DNA of 64,000 bases from Xiphophorus maculatus (taxonomy: Eukaryota; Chordata; Actinopteri; Cyprinodontiformes; Poeciliidae), in contig NC_036456.1 of assembly GCF_002775205.1 (NCBI RefSeq), forward strand, positions 25,331,850-25,395,849, written 5' to 3'. The notes below the pieces were generated by a model. That model had not been told where the DNA came from. It did no database searches and was given only the letters and a program-made list of their open reading frames with translations. The position numbers and the translations under genes were made by a program. Position 1 is the first letter of the stretch. Each line of letters starts with the position of its first letter. Below are positions 1 through 41,599 of this stretch, piece after piece.

Positions 1-1143
1 AGTAATGATGAAATGGACGTACACCGGCGAGGCCTAAATAACACCGACCTCAGTGAGGGAGGTGCTAAACGCAGCCAATCATCTGGCGAGGTCAATCAGA
101 GGCCACACTCCCTCGCTCAAGTCACCCCGCTCTCTCCGTCACTCCACCAGTCGACCCCTTCGCCCAAGTTCAGATCGTCCTCCGTGTCTTTAATGGAGGA
201 GACGAGGGCGCATCGACAAGCTCAAAGGCTAGCGGGGGTCTACGCCAACCGCTCACGACGCCGGCCCAACCCGCAGCCACACCCAGACGCTGCTCAGCAG
301 CTGGTTCTCCTCTACCCAAACTCCCCCGCCTACCAGTACCACCCCGTCCTCCCTTCGTTTCCCTTCGTTGCGCCCTCACCTCTAAACCGACACCACTACT
401 TGTCCGACTATGTCACCATTTCCTCACTGGAGCGTTTCCCACATGTAGCGAGGCGAGACTATATGCCAATGGATGCTGGCGTCTCGCGGCCGGCTTTCTA
501 CCCCTTATCCCACGATTCGCCATCAGTATCGCCAATTAGGAGGAACTTTCGCCCTTGTGGATCAGGGGGTCTTGGACTGGCTCGGGTCTACCAAACAGGA
601 AGCAATGGAGGGAGGCTACTGGGTGTTGGACACACGGAGGGGGGGCATTACAGTGACGACTCCAACTTCTTGCCTGGGTTACCTCGCCGCGTTGCCAGCC
701 AACCGGATGTTAAGTTTCATCTATCCAGGAGCGCAAACCCGACCTTTAATCCTGCCTCTGAGTTCAGACCCCTGGGTTACTATCCTCACCTTACACGACC
801 CTCCAGACCCACTTACCTCCCGCTCAACTCTTCGCCGCTGCCTGATCGGCCCGCCTCCATGTGCATGATCGGCGGTGCCGCAGGAAGCTACAGCAACTCC
901 GATCCAGAGGTTTTCTACCCCTACTACTGCCCACCTCATCAGCTGGGGAAGATGGTGGGGTCCGCCGGGTTGGCCAGGATGAGGTTTTCCTCCGGAAGTC
1001 TTCAGCTGGATGAGGAGGATGAGGAGGAGGAAGAGGGTGTTGCTAAAAAGGAATCCAAGGTTGAGGTTGAACAGGACAAGAAAGAGACCAGCGAAGGAGA
1101 GAAGGCAAAAACCCAAGCAAAGGTCACGAAAGTCTCTCTCTGA
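1..1143 (+). CDS. frmd7: FERM domain-containing protein 7-like, C-terminal exon (5' partial)
   Basis: The frame is open from base 1 to a TGA at 1141-1143, giving about 380 residues, so the exon begins left of the window and the FERM domain itself is not seen. The visible part is a low-complexity, probably disordered tail. It is rich in Ser, Pro, Arg and Tyr, has a region with SDYVTISSLERFP near residue 140, and ends in a Glu-rich stretch (about residues 340-350) followed by Lys-rich sequence. Identity is inferred mainly from position: stk26 lies convergently downstream, and as I recall human FRMD7 and STK26 are convergent neighbours at Xq26.2, FRMD7 having one large last exon. FRMD7 is a membrane-cytoskeleton scaffold linked to neurite growth and idiopathic nystagmus. 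A different FERM protein tail cannot be excluded. The Arg/Pro/Ser codon use is GC-rich compared with the flanking DNA, as expected for a real exon. Confidence 0.65.
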   Translation, partial: SNDEMDVHRRGLNNTDLSEGGAKRSQSSGEVNQRPHSLAQVTPLSPSLHQSTPSPKFRSSSVSLMEETRAHRQAQRLAGVYANRSRRRPNPQPHPDAAQQLVLLYPNSPAYQYHPVLPSFPFVAPSPLNRHHYLSDYVTISSLERFPHVARRDYMPMDAGVSRPAFYPLSHDSPSVSPIRRNFRPCGSGGLGLARVYQTGSNGGRLLGVGHTEGGHYSDDSNFLPGLPRRVASQPDVKFHLSRSANPTFNPASEFRPLGYYPHLTRPSRPTYLPLNSSPLPDRPASMCMIGGAAGSYSNSDPEVFYPYYCPPHQLGKMVGSAGLARMRFSSGSLQLDEEDEEEEEGVAKKESKVEVEQDKKETSEGEKAKTQAKVTKVSL

Positions 1144-1221
1144 AATGAGAAACTTTTGCGTTCCCTCGCAATACTGTACTTATCAGTAATGCAGTATAAT
1201 TGAATACTGCATGCCTTTCTT

Positions 1222-1554
1222 GGGCTGCACAGTGGCGCAGTTGGTAGCACTGTTGCCTTGTAGCAAGAAGGTCCTGGGTTCGATTCCCGGGGTCTTTCTG
1301 CATGGAGTTTGCATGTTCCCCCTGTGCATCTAAATTCCTCAATAACCTAGGGGTGAGTGTGTGTGTGAATGGTTCTTTGGTTCTGTGGTGAATGGTTCTG
1401 TATGTCTTTGCGTTGCCCTGCGACAGACTGGCGACCTGTCCAGGGTCCAGCTACGTTCCGGGCCTCTCGCCCGGAACGTAGCTGGAGATAGGCACCAGCA
1501 ACGTTCCCGACCCCATTAGGGACAAGGGTGAACAGAAAATGGATGGATGGATGG
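1222..1554 (+). mobile_element. tRNA-derived SINE-like repeat with (ATGG)n tail
   Basis: The element starts with GGGCTGCACAGTGGCGCAG. It carries a B-box-like GGTTCGATTCCCGG, then the block TGCATGGAGTTTGCATGTTC, and a segment 'tggcgacctgtccagg', and ends in AGAAAATGGATGGATGGATGG. This order matches a short interspersed repeat that is very common in percomorph fish. The tRNA-like head is degenerate, so it is not called a tRNA gene. It lies between the two inverted arms of a DNA element, which suggests a nested insertion. Confidence 0.75.
1446..1486. repeat. Perfect 18-bp inverted repeat (hairpin) inside the SINE
   Basis: The arms 1446-1463 and 1469-1486 are exact reverse complements (TCCAGCTACGTTCCGGGC and its complement) separated by CTCTC. 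The right arm corresponds to the normal SINE sequence, while the left arm replaces what is usually a different sequence at this point in related fish elements. Confidence 0.85.
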
Positions 1555-1662
1555 AAGCCTTTTTTACAGCGGCCACCGTAAGAAAGGCTTACAGTATTCA
1601 ATTATAACTGATAAGTACAGTTTTGCGAGGGAACGCAAAAGTATTGCGAGGGAACGCAAAAG

Positions 1663-3712
1663 AAAAAAATTCCCCATGTCCCCTAGGGGGCTCCGTAGTT
1701 TACATCCGTAACTGCCATGATTTTTAATGACTTATCGCGTGAACTAGCGTATTCACGCGTGATTTTAACATTAGCTGAATGTAGACAAAGATTTGCGCTC
1801 ATTTGTAATGGAAACGCAGCTAATAAATGTGATAAACGTTAAGGTGGAAACAAAATGCAGCGTTGCCTTGTTTAGTAACACTTAGAAACGACTGATGTTT
1901 AGTAAATGTTTGATTCAATATATTCAATAATTAAGTAAAGGCTCGAGTTTTGATTTTCTTTCCCCTTTGCTCACATCAATGTTGATTACAGTTGTGATGA
2001 ATCTGGGTTCTAACTGTGGTCTAGTGGTTTGTAGCTGATTCAAGGAGTTAACAATTTTCAAGATCAAGTTATTTAACGTCAGTTTATAAAAATATAAAAA
2101 GAGAATCTGGAGACAGATTAAAGTTAAGTATCTATGCTGCAACAGTCAACAAGAAGAAATCCTTGATGGTTGCTTCAATTACGTTTGTTTCTCTTCAGAC
2201 TGGTAAATTTCACAGTATTGATGTCTGTGGTTTTTGCAATATGAGGCAGAATCCCAAAGTTGAAACTATTAGGGTGGGCATATTGTTTTAAAACATAAAA
2301 ATAATTTTATATTTTTAATTTGCTTGGCAATAAATTAAACATGCAGAATTTAAATTAAACAAAGTCTATTTTGTCTTTACAAATAGTGGATATTTCCTGA
2401 GGTTTTAGGGAATTTTTCTTTATTTGGACTTTCTGTCTCAGAGATAAAAATAACATCTAATTACCAAGTTTAACAGAGGAAGAAGAGACATTAACAAGGG
2501 TAAAACTCCAAGTGAATAATTATTTCTTCATTAATATCATTACTGTGACCCCCAAATAATATTGAATACACAAATATGAGTGGTATTTTTTTTAACATAA
2601 TTTATGTGTCCCAAAAATGGATACCTACTGGTCATAAAAATAACCGTGGTTGTATATTATATTACATTTTGGATTCAGGTAAATTTGACTTTCATGAATC
2701 CAAAATTCTGTCAGCAATCTTAAAACATAAAAAGTAAAAACCCATCAATGGTATTAAGACAGTCAAGACACTTTATAAACCTTTAAAGTAAAAAGAGGTG
2801 AAAGGTATTTTTTTCAATCAAGCTTAAATATTTATTCATAAAACTCTAAAGTCCTGCTACAAAAAAAGTCTGTTACTGTAAAATCTTACATCTGTAATTT
2901 TACATTTCCCCCTTTAACAAACTTTGTTAAATCCCTTATGATATATATATATATATATATAAAAAGACAAAACAAATTTACAGAGACCAAGTCTTATAGT
3001 GTCTTTGGTACAAACAGTCAGTAATTTGTTTAATTACAGTTCCCTGGATTCATTTGAGGCAATGGAAACAAATAATATTTGTTGTGGCCAGTTATGCAAA
3101 ATTTTGTGGATTGTAATTTCTACCAATTTAGTTTTTTTCTATGGGCAGTTAGAAAATATTTAAGTAAGTTTAGAACCAAAATTTGTAATTAACTTTTATA
3201 TTTGGAATTGTTTAGATTACGTTGGTAATTGTTAAACCCTCCCATTAATTTGCGTAATTAAGAACACACCGGGTGCTTGGTGGAGGTCTATTCTTTTACT
3301 AAATAGCGGTATTTTTTCAAGAAATAAAGAATATATATCTTTACAAAACAATCAAGTCAGAAGTGCGTGCAAATCAAACCACCTGTTATCACCCACGGCC
3401 TTTGTTGGAGTTTTTGGTTTTGGAATATAGAAGGCCGCGACAATATTTAACAGAATGCAGAAGTTTCTTAACAATATAACTTTCTGAATTTGTGTATTTA
3501 CTTTACTTTACTGAAAGTCTGACTTTCCACGACTATGGAAGATGTTTCTTTCTGAATAACTTGCTGAATAACAAAACAAGGAAAGTTTTACAGCAAATAA
3601 TTATTTTACAACCTGAAGCGCAAACAAAAAAAACACAAAACAAAAGAAAAACCAATTGGAAGTTGTATCTACTTATTTTTACTTTATTTACAATACCATA
3701 TTTACTAGTTAG
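1663..3712. other. AT-rich non-coding spacer between frmd7 and stk26
   Basis: No convincing exon is visible on either strand. The sequence is AT-rich with short homopolymer runs and a (TA)n microsatellite at about 2938-2961. Short open frames here have no splice context and no recognisable protein similarity. Confidence 0.6.
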
Positions 3713-4155
3713 CTTCAGAGGCTAATCTAGCAAACTGGTTAGCAAGCCACTAGCTGCCTAGCTTGGCTAGTTTGTGTTGGCTCCCAAAACAACTGGATTT
3801 TTAACCCTAATACGTTTTTTAAATATGATGTCCCTGGACATGAAACTTGTAAAGCGTTTGACATTTTTTGTAGAATTAGCTTTGGTATTTTTTGTGTATT
3901 TTTCTTTAACTTTGCTTTCGTTCTTTCTTTTTGGACAGTTTCTGCTGTAAACAATAGGATCCAAGAGGCCAAATAAAATGAAGCAATAATGTTTTAGAAT
4001 ATTTTCAAACATGCCTGCGTTTGCTGATTTACCAGTTAGCTTGAGAGGCTACATTAGCTGGCTAGCATGTAGCTAGCTGCCTAGCTCAGCTAGTTTCTGT
4101 TAGCTCCCAAAAATAACTGGATTTTTAACCCTGATAGGTTTTTTTAAACTGGATT
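3713..4155. repeat. Two dispersed GCTAGC-rich repeat copies downstream of stk26
   Basis: About 3713-3830 and 4043-4155 share the order 'agaggcta..tta / gctgcctagct / gctagttt / tagctcccaaaa / actggatttttaaccct'. Two more diverged copies lie at about 5400-5490 and 5555-5645, inside stk26. The four copies within 2 kb suggest local duplication of one element. No coding potential is seen. Confidence 0.65.
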
Positions 4156-4339
4156 CTCCCTGGGAAAGGAGGACATAATATTAACACATTTCTAAATTCA
4201 TACAATTAAATTGCAAGTTTACGTTCTTCAAAGTTTCGGACAGCTCCAATGACAAAATGATCGCAATTGTGGGTAATTTTGACTTTGACTGAACTTTAGT
4301 TTGGGGAACCATAATTAAACAACCTTACAGAGAACTCAA

Positions 4340-5125
4340 AACAAATTTATTATTGGCATAAAATCTGTCTCAAGTGCTACTGAACAAACATACAGACATT
4401 TACAAACTTAAAGCAAGTCATGAAACAAAAACAGAAGCTACCACTGCTGATGGACAAAAACCTTCATCAGTGTTGTATTTCTAGGAGTTTTGTTGAAACT
4501 GAAATCAATGAAAAAAGTTAAACTAGAAAATTATATAAACAAAAAGTAAGGCACATGGTGTTTTTTTCCCATTAATCTGCATATTTCTATCAAATAACAA
4601 TATCTGTATTTCAAATTAAACTGGAAGAGGGAAAACGTCCTTAACCAGCAGCAGTAAATATATAAAACATAGTGTATATATTACATTATTAGTGTGTGAT
4701 GAGACGTTTGTGTACAGAGAGGAGACATCGCACCGCAAATCTCCTCTGTTTTCATCATCCAGCAGCGTCACCCTACAGGGAGACAGTCTCTTCCTAATTT
4801 CCTTTTATTTATCCGCTCATCCATCCATCCATCCACTTATCAGTTTGTTGTATATCTGTAACAGAAAGATTTCATAGTTTTAATAATTTGGAGTACTTCA
4901 ACTCTAAAGAGAGTCCAATTGTTCCTCCTAAGCAGTGACATAACCACATTTGAACACTTTATATACTCAAACAAAATTTTGATGGCAAGAAATTCCAGGT
5001 TTTTGTTGCTTGAGTATAAAGTATTTTGAGTATTTTTAAATTTTGGTAGAGAACCTTCTGCAGACCACAAAATGAAGAAGACAATTTAATCATACACGCC
5101 TAAACAAAAAGCTAAATTAGCAAAA
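4340..5125 (-). other. Probable stk26 3' UTR with candidate polyadenylation signal
   Basis: This is the stretch directly downstream of the stk26 stop codon on the minus strand. An AATAAA on the minus strand (4346-4351 as TTTATT on +) is a candidate cleavage signal. It would give a 3' UTR of roughly 0.8 kb. A short ATCC run lies at about 4820-4840. The assignment rests on position and the hexamer only. Confidence 0.35.
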
Positions 5126-35885
<30,760 letters not shown>

Positions 35886-36250
35886 AGTTACTTCGACCTC
35901 TTTTCCTCCTCCTGGCTCCTCTGTTTTCTTGCTTTCTTCCTTTCTTTCTCCTTTCAGCTCCTGGTTTCTTATTCCTTCTCCTCGTCGGGTTTTTTTTTTT
36001 AACTCCACAAAGTCCCCTCTGAAACGGGTGAACCGGTTTGACTTCGAAGCGGAGGAATATTTCCGACACACAGACAGCTTTGTTTGGCAGCAGAGTGAAG
36101 CGGACAAACTCCAAAACTCAAAGTGTGACACAGAGAGTCTGCAGCTAGGAGAGAAAAAGAAAAAAATGCTGTTGAGCAAACAAACGAGGAGAAGGACGAG
36201 CCTTTCTGAGGGAGGAGCGACAGAAAGTTCAGTCTGAACAGGAGAGTCTG
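35886..36250 (-). promoter_or_regulatory. stk26 5' UTR and promoter-proximal region (candidate)
   Basis: This is the sequence just upstream of the stk26 ATG at 35885. It is more GC-rich than the surrounding intron DNA, with a polypyrimidine/polypurine stretch at about 35895-36000 and a T10 run at about 35991-36000. No TATA box is evident. The gene next to it on the right (start 37490) is transcribed away from it. Confidence 0.4.
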
Positions 36251-36679
36251 CTGCCTCCCTCTACTGGCTCCCATCTGGCCCAGAAAGCGTGTTTCTCATT
36301 TGTTTTGCACTGTGAAATATTTCAGATGGTCTAAAAAAACCCATTAATAATACACAATTATTAATGTATATTAATAATATATGTATGTAAAATGACATAC
36401 ATTTTAATATCATACTTGATATCTATATTTGATCTACAGTGTGTCATACATTTTATATATATAAAATGTAAAAAAATAAAATAAAATCTTACCAAGTAAT
36501 TTTGGTTTAAATGAAATGTGAAGGAATTATTGACTTTAAACAAACTGTTATTACTTGCTGAAAACTTGCTGAAAAATTTGTAGGTTTGTTTTGTCTTATT
36601 TTAAGTGTATTAAGATTTTTGCACTGAAAACTAGACCAAAAAAACTTAGCACGATTTTGTGCTTTTGCAGTGTAATTTC

Positions 36680-37130
36680 ATTTAAAGCTGCAGTATGTGA
36701 CTTTTAAAAAAATATATTTTTGTACATATTTGTTGAAATATGACAGTATGGTATGAGACAGATAACCTGTAAGAAAATGATCTCTGCTTTCTCCCAGTGC
36801 TTCCAGTGCTAACTAAAAAAAAAACAATCAGAACTGGGGGGAGGGTCTTAGCAATGTCCGTTATGCCTGTGTGTGTGGCTCCTCCCCTACTCTAAAAAGA
36901 ACCTGTTGTGAATGCTAATGCTAGTTAGCATGGCATCCAATGACAGGGATAAACGGTTTTCTTGTAAAGGCGTGTTGTTTCTTTGCCATTAGCACATTTA
37001 GCAGAGTATTCATGAGATTGATTTACAGCGCAAAGACCCTCCTCCTGGCTCCTGATTGGTTGGTTTTTACTGGCATGGTGCATTTTTTCACATGGCGATA
37101 GTAGCTAAAGGTAAAAGTGTAGAAGTTCTA
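36680..37130. mobile_element. MITE-like repeat between stk26 and the DHHC gene
   Basis: It opens with TTAAAGCTGCAGTATGTGAC, a sequence that commonly opens fish repeats. Its inner parts CAATCAGAACTGGGG + GGGTCTTAGC and CAAAGACCCTCC + TCCTGATTGGTTGGTTTT form imperfect inverted arms. It fills most of the spacer between the two divergent genes. Confidence 0.6.
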
Positions 37131-37409
37131 TCTTTTCAGATTAGACATTATACTTATTATATTATGTCTATGGTGGTATCAATCCGAGCTCTTTGGCTGT
37201 TAGATGTTACTGTTGATCATTTTGAATCTAAATGCTTTTTTAAACTTGTATTTTTGAAACAAAAGAATATGCTATTTTAAACATTTTACTTATAATTGGG
37301 AATTTACTTGACACATTCTTATGTGAAGCAAAGCGTATTTGTTGCGATGTTATTTTGGTACTTTTTAAAACTAAAATACAGGTAAATCCAGTTGATATTG
37401 TAGTTTCCT

Positions 37410-37489
37410 ACGGCCCGCGAATGCACCGCCAGGGTTTCGTCCTGACGTAATCGACAAACGTCGAGAAGGGGGCGGAGCCCGACGGAAAG
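37410..37489 (+). promoter_or_regulatory. Core promoter candidate of the DHHC gene
   Basis: A short CpG-rich patch immediately upstream of the ATG at 37490. It carries a CRE/ATF-like TGACGTAA at 37443-37450 and an Sp1-type GC box, GGGGGCGGAG, at 37468-37477. No TATA box is seen. This fits a housekeeping-type promoter; binding is inferred from the motifs only. Confidence 0.55.
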
Positions 37490-40400
37490 ATGGCGTTTTT
37501 ACGCTGTAGAAGAGATCCCTGTGGTGTTATTTGCCTGGTTTTAACTTATTTCAGCGTGTTTTACGCGGACTATGTGGTCATACAGTATGTTCTCATCCCT
37601 GCCTACGCTGACAGGTCAGTAACGGAAGTTTTAATCCCGTTTAAACCGTTTAAAACAGCCGACATGGCGTCTGTTTCTGTTCGCTGCCTCTCCATTCATT
37701 TAGCAAACAGGTCTGACAGCATCCCGAGTCTACTCCGAAAACGGTCGTTTTATAATGTATCTTTTTTACTTTTAATCACAAGTATCAGCGAGTGTGTGAG
37801 TTTAAGGTGGATATTTGTAATAATTAAAATCAGATAAATCCTTTTAAAAGACAACAAACAAAAACATTAGCTGTTTGCTAACTGGGTTTACGTCAGTTGA
37901 TGTCATCCTGCTTGTGCGTTTTTTTATAGAGCAACAAAATCTCTTGAATATGAAAAAGAAAAACTTGCTTTAAGTTTTAAACTTGTTTATGATGCAGTTC
38001 GTTGGCGACAGCTTTGAACATTTTAAAGTGTTGATTTAAAAAAAACAAACTAAACAACAACAACATGAAGCTGCTTTCAGTTCTCTTTTTCTTTACATGT
38101 GATCATTGACCCATGTGACCCAGTCTGTGAAATCATCAGTCATGATAGAAACACTTTCTTTTATTTCCAATGCACATAAAAAAGCTGGTTTTAAGGGAAC
38201 AAAAACACTTAAAAGGTTGAACCGCAGATTGTTTATTCAATGCATCTGCTGTAGAATAAACTAAATGTTTGTTTTCTGAGACACTAAGTGAATTTTCTCC
38301 TGCTGCTTCTCTCTAACAGCGTTTGGGGAATGCTGCATGGATCCTTGTTCAACCTGATCCTGCTGCTGCTGCTGGCCTGCCACTCCAAAGCCGTCTTCTC
38401 AGATCCTGGTTGGTCAAAGTCACTAAACGCTTCAGCTGCAGACTCTTTTCTTCACAGTTACTGTTGCAACGCTTGGTCTTAGTAATCATGCATACAAACT
38501 TTATTTAATGTTCTGTCAGTTAAACTCACAAAGAGTTTAAATTCAACTGTCAGACTTACTTTATTTTTTAAACCAACAACTCATATCTGTCTGATGTGTG
38601 AAATATTTGCGTTTAAGAGCTAACCAGGGTTTTGTAATCCTTTAGATTTGTAGTTTCATTCCAGGTAAAGCAAATTATCAAGTAAAACGTTAATATAACT
38701 CGGAGCTGAGCGATACACAACTAGACAACACTGCAAAAACACACAATTTTACCAAGTATTTTTGTTTCTAGTGTAAATATCTTGGTACACTTAAAATAAA
38801 ACAAAACTAACTCACAAGTAACTTTTAAGAAAAATGTAGCAATCTGTCTCTGCGTTTCGTGTTTCGTATCCGTGTCTCCAGGCATGGTGCCGCTCCCGGA
38901 CACGGCCTTGGACTTCTCAGACCTGCGATCTCAGTCGTCTCGGATGAACGAGCGGGTCAGTTTCTCACCATCTCTGTTCAAAAGTGAAGGAGGTTCTGAT
39001 GGCTGAGTTTGATCAAGTTGAATTATTTTCTTGTTTTAGCTTGTTAAATGTTGAAAATGTGCCGTTTTCTTAAATTCTATTTGGCTCCTGATGTTTGGTA
39101 AAAAAAAAAAAAAAAGAAAACGGTCCATGCTGGTGAGTTGAGAGGCCCTGGTCGGTTCTGACTCGATCGGTTCTGCAGAACCTCTGTGAGCCTCTGGTGG
39201 TTGTTGTTGTCAGGGCTGTGAGGGCTGGACTGTGTGCAGCCGCTGCGAGACATACAGACCTCCCAGAGCGCACCACTGCAGGGTCTGCCAGAGGTGCATC
39301 CGCCGCATGGACCATCACTGTCCCTGGTGAGACCGCACACGTCCATCCATCCATCCATCCATCCATCCATCCATCCATCCATCCATCCATCCATCCATCC
39401 ATCCATCCATCCATTTTTTTCTCTTGTCTTCTTCATCTTCCTCTTCCTCCATTTTTCAGGATCAATAATTGTGTCGGGGAGTTGAACCAGAAATATTTCA
39501 TCCAGTTTCTCTTCTACACCGGTGAGTCGCTACAGAAATCTGTTCTCTCCATTTTTACTGTGATTAAAAAAAAAACAAAAAAAACAAGCAGTTCTTCCAC
39601 CTTTAATCACTTTTACCAACAAACCAGACAAACCAAACTGCCTGGTTTACTGGAATCAGACCTGAACTGGGTCCCAGCTCAGACCTGGCTGAGTCTTGTG
39701 TTTTCATTTGTGTGCATGCAGGCGTCGCCAGCCTGTACTCCATGGTTCTGGTGGTGTGGGCCTGGGTGTGGCGGATCCGGAACGAGAGGGAAGGCGACGC
39801 CGACAAGGAGGGAGACGAGTCGCCGAGCAAACATCTGATAGTGTGAGTTCAGTGGACAGCAGGGGGCGCACCTGTGGGTGTTGAAGCTTCCTGTTCACGG
39901 TGCGTTTCCTCTTGTCTCTGGGTCAGAGCTCATTACCTCATCCTGCTGGTGGAGTCGGTTCTGTTCGGGGTGTTTGTCATGGTCATCTTCTACGATCAGG
40001 TAGGAACGGCTCTGTTTCCTGCCTCTGAACTGATCCTGGACTCATTTACCTCCAAAAACACAAAATCTTACCAAGTGTAAATGTCATAGTACACTTGAAA
40101 TAAGACAAAAGTAACGTAAAAGGTCATAGAGGCTTATTTCAAATCGATAATTCCTTAATAATTGAAACTAGTCCCATTGGCAGATTATTTAACTTAAAAC
40201 AAGACATTCTTCCCATGTTTCAGTATTGAAAATGCTTGAATGCTTCTTGAATTTTACTGTGGGAAAAGTTTACAAACCCTGATATGTTTATTTAAGATAT
40301 AAAAAACATGTTTTTAAAATAAAACTCCTCAACTGGTTCAAATTCTGTAAAAAAAAAAAAAAAAAAAGAAAAAGATAAATAAAATAAATGTTGTTAGAAG

Positions 40401-41599
40401 CATTTATTTAGCTGCAGATTAATCCTTTAGCAAACACAAATGATTAAGTTTTTGCTGAAAAATTAGACAATGAAATTTTTTTGTTTCTTGTTTAAAGAAG
40501 TTATTGAATTATTTGTTTATTTTCATCTCTTGAAGCTTTTGATTTATTTTATATAAAAGGCTTAAATGAAAACTGTTTTTATTTGATTAATGGTCAGAAT
40601 AATCAATAATTGGTCGTCTCCCCTCAGCTGATCTCCATCATCACTGATGAGACTCCCATCGAACAGATGAAGAACCGGCTGATGATCAGAGACCGGAGCT
40701 CTTCCTTTTCCTCCTCGCCGTCCTCCGCCTCTCCGCAGCAGCCGCCCCATCACCTGCCGCACGCCACCCGCAAGCCCAAGCTGGCTCTGCTGAGGGAGGT
40801 CTTCGGAAGAGGTGGGTGTCGATCCGTCTTCACTAAAACTCCTCATCCTGGCCAGAGATGGGAAACCAGAACTGCTTCTCTCTGCCTGCTTAACGATCCC
40901 GCTTAATGTGTGACGTATTTTTACGCGCTCCGTATTTTGCTTTGAAAAATATCCAAGATGGCGGCCTGGCAGAAGCGCTCCAAAATATGTTAACATAAAA
41001 AAAAAAGAGGCAACTTAGGGTGCGTTGCAAAATGTTCAGAACTTTAATCACAATGAAAGGAGAAAATACCTGCAACATCCTCAAATACTTAACGAATGTA
41101 TCGTGTTTGATACGTTGCTTAGCAACAGCGGTGACTCGGGAGCAGCGTCTCCTGCTATGAATGTCCCAGGTGACGTTAAACTTCTCCTCATCCTGGTTAT
41201 TGCATTAACCTGAGAGCCATACTGTACGAAAAATCTCCTTCTAATATTAACATTTACACTCATATTCCGTAAACTTAAACATATTTTCTGACGAGACTCA
41301 TTTATTAAAATGAAACATGTTTCATGTTAAAATGTTAATTTGAAGGAGGGATTCTTATTGTTCAAGCAAGTTTTAATTTTCTCTGAATCAAAATGAACAC
41401 AGTGCATATTTGAATTAAAGAGTTTATTTCCTAACTCAATGAGAATCAATAAACTAATCGATTTCCATCCCTAACAACATTCCCGACTCATCAGCTTCTT
41501 TGTCCAGGTTCGGTTTTCTGCTGGCTGCTGCCGCTCCACTCCAACCCGCCATCAGCTGGAGGAATCATCTACTCCGCCCTGCCCGACTACGACGTCTGA
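37490..41599 (+). CDS. DHHC-type palmitoyltransferase (ZDHHC3/7-like group), 9 exons
   Basis: Exons: 37490-37614, 38320-38408, 38882-38955, 39214-39326, 39460-39521, 39722-39842, 39927-39999, 40628-40811 and 41508-41599. All junctions are GT-AG, and the frame holds to a TGA, giving 310 residues. The enzyme would transfer palmitate to protein cysteines at Golgi or plasma membranes. Visible features: four hydrophobic segments (about 12-35, 47-68, 150-172 and 196-218); the Cys-rich core from [17 protein letters not shown] to [16 protein letters not shown] with catalytic Cys132 in DHHC (129-132); and DETPIE at 226-231, which takes the place of the usual TTxE motif after the last membrane segment. 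The tail has a Ser/Pro-rich linker (about 240-262) and ends PDYDV, a possible PDZ ligand. It is not the sequence I recall for mammalian ZDHHC3, 7 or 21, so no symbol is given. Confidence 0.9.
38735..38835 (+). repeat. Family B repeat fragment in DHHC intron 2
   Basis: It begins ACACTGCAAAAACACACAA and keeps the first 100 bp of family B ('accaagtatttttg', 'acttaaaataaaacaaaact'). The inverted right half is absent. Confidence 0.7.
39342..39414 (+). repeat. (ATCC)18 microsatellite in DHHC intron 4
   Basis: About 18 perfect ATCC units. The repeat starts 15 bp after the splice donor at 39327 and takes up more than half of a 133-bp intron. Confidence 0.95.
40053..40215 (+). repeat. Family B repeat fragment in DHHC intron 7
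   Basis: It has CCAAAAACACAAAATCTTACC, 'agtacacttgaaataagaca', 'aataattccttaata' and 'cccattggcagattattt', which is the order seen in family B, with deletions. A poly(A) run follows at about 40348-40366, and the stretch to 40620 contains family D-like words. Confidence 0.65.

Larger units (their letters stand above)
1153..1662. mobile_element. Non-autonomous DNA transposon (MITE-like) split by a nested SINE
   Basis: The left end (1153-1223) and the right end (1580-1662) are inverted copies of one sequence. Both carry CTTTTGCGTTCCCTCGCAA, a GTACTTATCAGT block and TATAATTGAATACTG, in inverse order. They therefore look like terminal inverted repeats of about 70 bp. The right arm carries its outermost 20 bp twice (about 1624-1662). 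The interior is occupied by the SINE described separately. The element begins only 9 bp after the frmd7 stop codon, so it would lie in the 3' UTR of that transcript. I see no transposase and cannot name the family. Confidence 0.7.

Noticed and set aside
1222-1300. Possible tRNA gene
   Set aside because: The B-box-like sequence belongs to the tRNA-derived head of a SINE, and a full cloverleaf is not evident.
39070-39436. Minus-strand frames beginning with (DGWM)n
   Set aside because: Translation of the (ATCC)n microsatellite and antisense of DHHC exon 4.
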